Positions 6,142 to 8,075 of a stretch of DNA of 8,075 nucleotides are shown piece after piece. Origin of the DNA: Candidatus Latescibacterota bacterium (GTDB lineage: Bacteria > JAAXHH01 > JACQVL01). Numbering within the stretch: the stretch's first letter is position 1; each line of letters begins with the position of its first letter. The stretch is taken from positions 1 to 8,075 of the forward strand of contig JACQVL010000266.1 in the NCBI GenBank assembly GCA_016209865.1, in the 5' to 3' direction. The notes under the pieces were generated by a model. That model worked only from the letters and a program-made list of their open reading frames with translations, searched no databases and was not told the origin of the DNA. A program made the translations under genes and the position numbers.

Positions 6142-6713
6142 AGGAGCTCCTTCGTTGGGATGATGGATTCCCGCGTGCGCGGGAATGACAGCAGCAAATC
6201 CGGTTGAATGTCTGCCTCTGGCACCGGTGGAGGGTCGACCCGGTGGGTCGCCCAATCCGGTTTCAATTCCTCATCCGTGGCCATGCGGATGAGGTCAGGA
6301 ATATGCTCCGGGCCGAGGCCGAGGTCAAGATAATTAGGCCATTCGTGGAAATTGAGACAATTCCCGAACGTGAGCAGCCTGTCCACGGGGGATGGGTAGA
6401 CCATCTTCACGACCGTGCGCTCCCCCGTTTCGATCGCGGCTTCAGTCTCTGCCGCCTGGTCGTCGCGTTCGTGCGCTTCTTCCTCGATGATCGCGTCGTC
6501 ATCCGACTGGAACCCGGACACGCTAAACTGTCCCAGCGCCCGGAGGAATTCGTCCCTGGAGACGCCCGCGATCTCCGCCGCTTTGTCTTGCGAGATGAGC
6601 CGCAGCTCGTACCATTTGACCGCCGCGGCTAAGCGGAGCTCCCGCGAGAACTGCTCCGGTTCCATGCGCAGGAGCGTCACGATGTCTTCGGGGATGTTGA
6701 TGGGCAGTTCCAT
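6138..6713 (-). CDS. UPF0175 (antitoxin-like HTH) fused to a truncated second domain
   Basis: A 191-residue protein. Residues 1-70 match UPF0175, a small helix-turn-helix family often found as putative antitoxins: INIPEDIVTLLRM, then AAAVKWYELRLISQDKAAEIAGVSRDEFLRALG, ending in the usual GVSGFQ-like segment (SVSGFQ, 64-69). UPF0175 proteins are normally about 80-90 residues. Here an acidic linker (about 70-100) leads to a second segment, VYPSPVDRLLTFGN...EWPNYLDLGLGPEHIPDLIRMATDEEL (from about residue 105). That segment resembles the opening of larger bacterial HEAT-repeat-like proteins, which normally continue much further. After about residue 160 the sequence is Pro-rich, and residues 176-186 (SFPRTRESIIP) are the translation of a dispersed palindromic repeat. 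I read it as a fusion whose 3' end was replaced by the repeat; it may be a decayed gene. The start has AGGAG eight bases upstream. No PIN-type toxin partner is adjacent. Confidence 0.72.
   Translation of the reverse strand: MELPINIPEDIVTLLRMEPEQFSRELRLAAAVKWYELRLISQDKAAEIAGVSRDEFLRALGQFSVSGFQSDDDAIIEEEAHERDDQAAETEAAIETGERTVVKMVYPSPVDRLLTFGNCLNFHEWPNYLDLGLGPEHIPDLIRMATDEELKPDWATHRVDPPPVPEADIQPDLLLSFPRTRESIIPTKELL
6164..6190. repeat. Dispersed palindromic repeat (ATTCCCGCG hairpin) in a gene 3' end
   Basis: ATTCCCGCGTGCGCGGGAAT at 6167-6186 is a perfect 9-bp inverted repeat around TG, flanked by the typical TGG and GACA. It belongs to the widespread type of dispersed repeat whose translations give SFPRTRESI or VIPAHAGIH. 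It is translated in the UPF0175-fusion frame and lies 25 bp upstream of the FAH start. Confidence 0.88.
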
Positions 6714-6811
6714 AGAGCAAGCTCCTGAGAGGGGGATTTGAGACGTTTCCCTTTATTACCTTACATTACTCACCGCTTCTAATGAGGTTTGATGATCAAA
6801 ACAGGTCATCC

Positions 6812-6867
6812 GTAGGGGCGATCCTTGTGATCGCCCGCATCGGGGCGAATACAAGATTCGCCCCTAC
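6812..6867. repeat. 56-bp double-hairpin repeat element
   Basis: Two adjacent hairpins: GGGCGATC-CTTGT-GATCGCCC (6816-6836) and GGGGCGAAT-ACAAG-ATTCGCCCC (6842-6864). The ends are an inverted GTAGGGGCGA / TCGCCCCTAC, so the whole element is also an imperfect palindrome, and the two 5-nt loops (CTTGT, ACAAG) are complementary. It looks like a REP/BIME-like or MITE-like non-coding element. It lies in the 266-bp gap between the right-hand dehydratase and the UPF0175-fusion gene. A half copy lies at 615-643. Confidence 0.85.
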
Positions 6868-6903
6868 AGGTCTTTACCGATTTTGTTCGTCAAAGTTCAT
6901 TAG

Positions 6904-6952
6904 TGTCATTCCCGCCCCCGCTTCCGCGAGGGTAAACTGCAGCGGGAATCCA
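6904..6952. repeat. Second ATTCCCGC repeat, opposite orientation, long loop
   Basis: TGTCATTCCCGC (6904-6915) and GCGGGAATCCA (6942-6952) are the two arms of the same repeat as 6164-6190, but separated by a 26-nt segment that itself contains GC-rich hairpin-like sequence (CCGCTTCCGCGAGGG). It starts 28 nt past the right-hand dehydratase stop and could serve as a transcript-end hairpin, though no T-run follows on the minus strand. Confidence 0.75.
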
Positions 6953-6979
6953 TGCTCTTCCCCCCTTTAAACACGTTCC

Positions 6980-7936
6980 TTACATCATCTCCCTCAGCAT
7001 CTCCGGTGCCAGGTTCCCCCCACTGAAGATGACGACGACCCGCTGGCCCGCCCAGGCGCGCGCCCGCTTGAGACAGAGCGCAAACGGCGCCGCGCCCGCA
7101 CCCTCCGCAATATATCCTGTCTTTTCCAGGATCAACGGGATGGCCTGCCACATCTCATCCTCGGTGACCAGATCGATGTCGTCGACCAGAGCCTTGAGCA
7201 CCTCGAACGCCAGTCCGCCGGGGTACCGGGTCGCCAATCCACCCGCGAACGTATCACACGATTCGGTCGTGACGAGATGTCCTTGTCGCCACGAAAGAAA
7301 GACCGAAGGCGCTTTCTCCGCCTGGACGCCGACGATGCGGACGTTCGGGCTCAGTCCCTTCACGGCCAGCGCCAGCCCAGCGATCAAGTTGCCGCCGCCG
7401 ACAGGCACGACGATCACCTCCGTCTCCGGCAACTCCTCGATAACCTCCAGCCCGATCGTCCCCGCGCCCGCCATCAGACCGGCATCATCCCCATCCTCGA
7501 TGTACACCATCCCGCTTTCCTGAGCAAGTTCTTTCGCCCGGTCGAACCCTTCCGCGATGTCATGCCCGAACACGATCAGCCGGGCGTCGAGGAGTTGGAT
7601 CGGCTCCGTCTTCACGGCCGGCGTGCCGTGCGGGACGATGACCGTCGCGGGTACCCCCAACGCGTTCGCTGCATACGCGATGCCCTGGCCGTGATTGCCC
7701 GTCGATGCGGTGATCACCCCGTGCGCCCGCTCCTCCTCGCTCAGGAGGGAGAGACGGTAAAGCGCGCCCCGGAGCTTGAACGACCGGATAGGCTGGTGGT
7801 TTTCGTACTTGATGAACAACTCAACACCTAACATCTGGCTGAACGCGGGCGAACGATAAAGCGGTGTCGGACGGAGGTGTGACCGGAGGACGGCACGGGC
7901 TTTGATGATCTCAAGGAGGGTGGGATGGGCAGGCAT
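6980..7936 (-). CDS. PLP-dependent threonine/serine dehydratase (complete, short form)
   Basis: A 318-residue fold-type II PLP enzyme without an ACT domain, so of the short catabolic or TdcB/serine-racemase-like architecture. Key features are Lys54 in RSFKLRGA (Schiff base), ASTGNHGQG (77-85), the phosphate loop VPVGGGNLIAG with Gly180-Gly182, and SGGN close to the C-terminus (about residue 305). The residue before SFK is Arg51 where Gly is usual, and the preceding ENHQPI differs from the common ENxQxTG, so substrate preference may differ from standard threonine dehydratase. The likely product is 2-oxobutyrate or pyruvate plus ammonia; a racemase or an unusual hydroxy-amino-acid lyase is possible. 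ATG 7936 is preceded by AAGGAG with an 8-nt spacer. It is the first gene of the minus-strand series in the window, with a heptamer island upstream and 266 nt of repeat-bearing DNA downstream, so it may be transcribed alone. Confidence 0.92.
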   Translation of the reverse strand: MPAHPTLLEIIKARAVLRSHLRPTPLYRSPAFSQMLGVELFIKYENHQPIRSFKLRGALYRLSLLSEEERAHGVITASTGNHGQGIAYAANALGVPATVIVPHGTPAVKTEPIQLLDARLIVFGHDIAEGFDRAKELAQESGMVYIEDGDDAGLMAGAGTIGLEVIEELPETEVIVVPVGGGNLIAGLALAVKGLSPNVRIVGVQAEKAPSVFLSWRQGHLVTTESCDTFAGGLATRYPGGLAFEVLKALVDDIDLVTEDEMWQAIPLILEKTGYIAEGAGAAPFALCLKRARAWAGQRVVVIFSGGNLAPEMLREMM

Positions 7937-7956
7937 GGCAGGGACTCCTTGTTGCT

Positions 7957-8075
7957 CGGGGTTCAGATAACACCCGGGGTTCGGGATTCGGGGAAATCAG
8001 AAGGCAGAGAGCCAGGCGTTAATTTTTGCTGCCCGCTGCTTTCTGTTTCCTGTCCCTTCCCGAACCCCGAACCCC
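7957..8075. repeat. Heptamer-repeat island 3 (TTCGGGG type), continues past window edge
   Basis: Left units CGGGGTT, CGGGATT, CGGGG (7975-7993), with a further CGGGGTT at 7957-7963. Right units AACCCCG and AACCCC (8063-8075) are the reverse complement, running off the edge. The core (about 7994-8055) is lower in GC and holds a loose inverted match (CAGAAGGCAG near 7998-8007 against CTGCTTTCTG near 8036-8045). It occupies the region upstream of the right-hand dehydratase. No gene is visible in it. Confidence 0.8.

Noticed and set aside
6167-6186. Intrinsic terminator
   Set aside because: The hairpin is perfect but has no T-run on either strand, and it lies inside an open frame just before a coupled gene.
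6142-6255. N-terminal 38-residue extension of the FAH enzyme
   Set aside because: It contains VIPAHAGIH, the translation of a dispersed palindrome. The real start at 6141 has a good ribosome-binding site and the usual MKLVTF opening.

Overview
The window is a GC-rich (roughly 60% by eye) bacterial stretch in which every recognisable gene lies on the minus strand. Reading in the direction of transcription, from high to low coordinates, the order is: a PLP-dependent threonine/serine dehydratase (7936-6980); a UPF0175-type protein with an extra, apparently truncated C-terminal domain (6713-6138); a fumarylacetoacetate-hydrolase (FAH) family enzyme (6141-5230); a single-domain cupin (5063-4656); a Tat-signal N-acyl-D-amino-acid deacylase family amidohydrolase (4520-2847); a secreted M28 metallopeptidase of the glutamate carboxypeptidase II (PSMA-like) type (2830-659); and a second threonine dehydratase that runs off the left edge (598 to before 1). 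The genes suggest a heterotroph that uses peptides and amino acids. No rRNA, tRNA, phage or transposase gene allows a firm taxonomic call. The dispersed palindromes and heptamer repeats are of kinds seen in several environmental lineages, including filamentous cyanobacteria for heptamers, but they are not diagnostic.

Two genes form a clear tight unit: the amidohydrolase and the M28 peptidase are 16 nt apart, and the peptidase has a strong AAAGGAGG site. The UPF0175-fusion and FAH genes overlap by 4 nt (ATGA). A plausible theme is extracytoplasmic hydrolysis of peptides and N-acyl-D-amino acids by the two exported enzymes, followed by cytoplasmic deamination of Thr/Ser by the dehydratases to 2-oxobutyrate or pyruvate. 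The FAH enzyme would act on a beta-diketo or 2-keto acid. This pathway link is inferred from gene order only.

The most unusual content lies between the genes. Three gaps (about 4531-4699, 5076-5225 and 7957-8075) share one architecture: short arrays of 7-bp repeats, purine-rich on the left and their reverse complement on the right, flanking a lower-GC core. Each gap uses a different but related heptamer (TCAGGGG, TCAGTGG, TTCGGGG). A second class is a 56-bp double-hairpin element at 6812-6867, with a half copy over the start of the left-hand dehydratase. A third class is the ATTCCCGC palindrome, with one copy inside a gene 3' end (6164-6190) and one in a gap (6904-6952). These repeats have altered gene ends: they encode the C-termini of the cupin and the UPF0175 fusion, and they sit at the start regions of the amidohydrolase and the left-hand dehydratase. 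A coding peculiarity is that 20 of 21 in-frame TTA leucine codons are followed by G.
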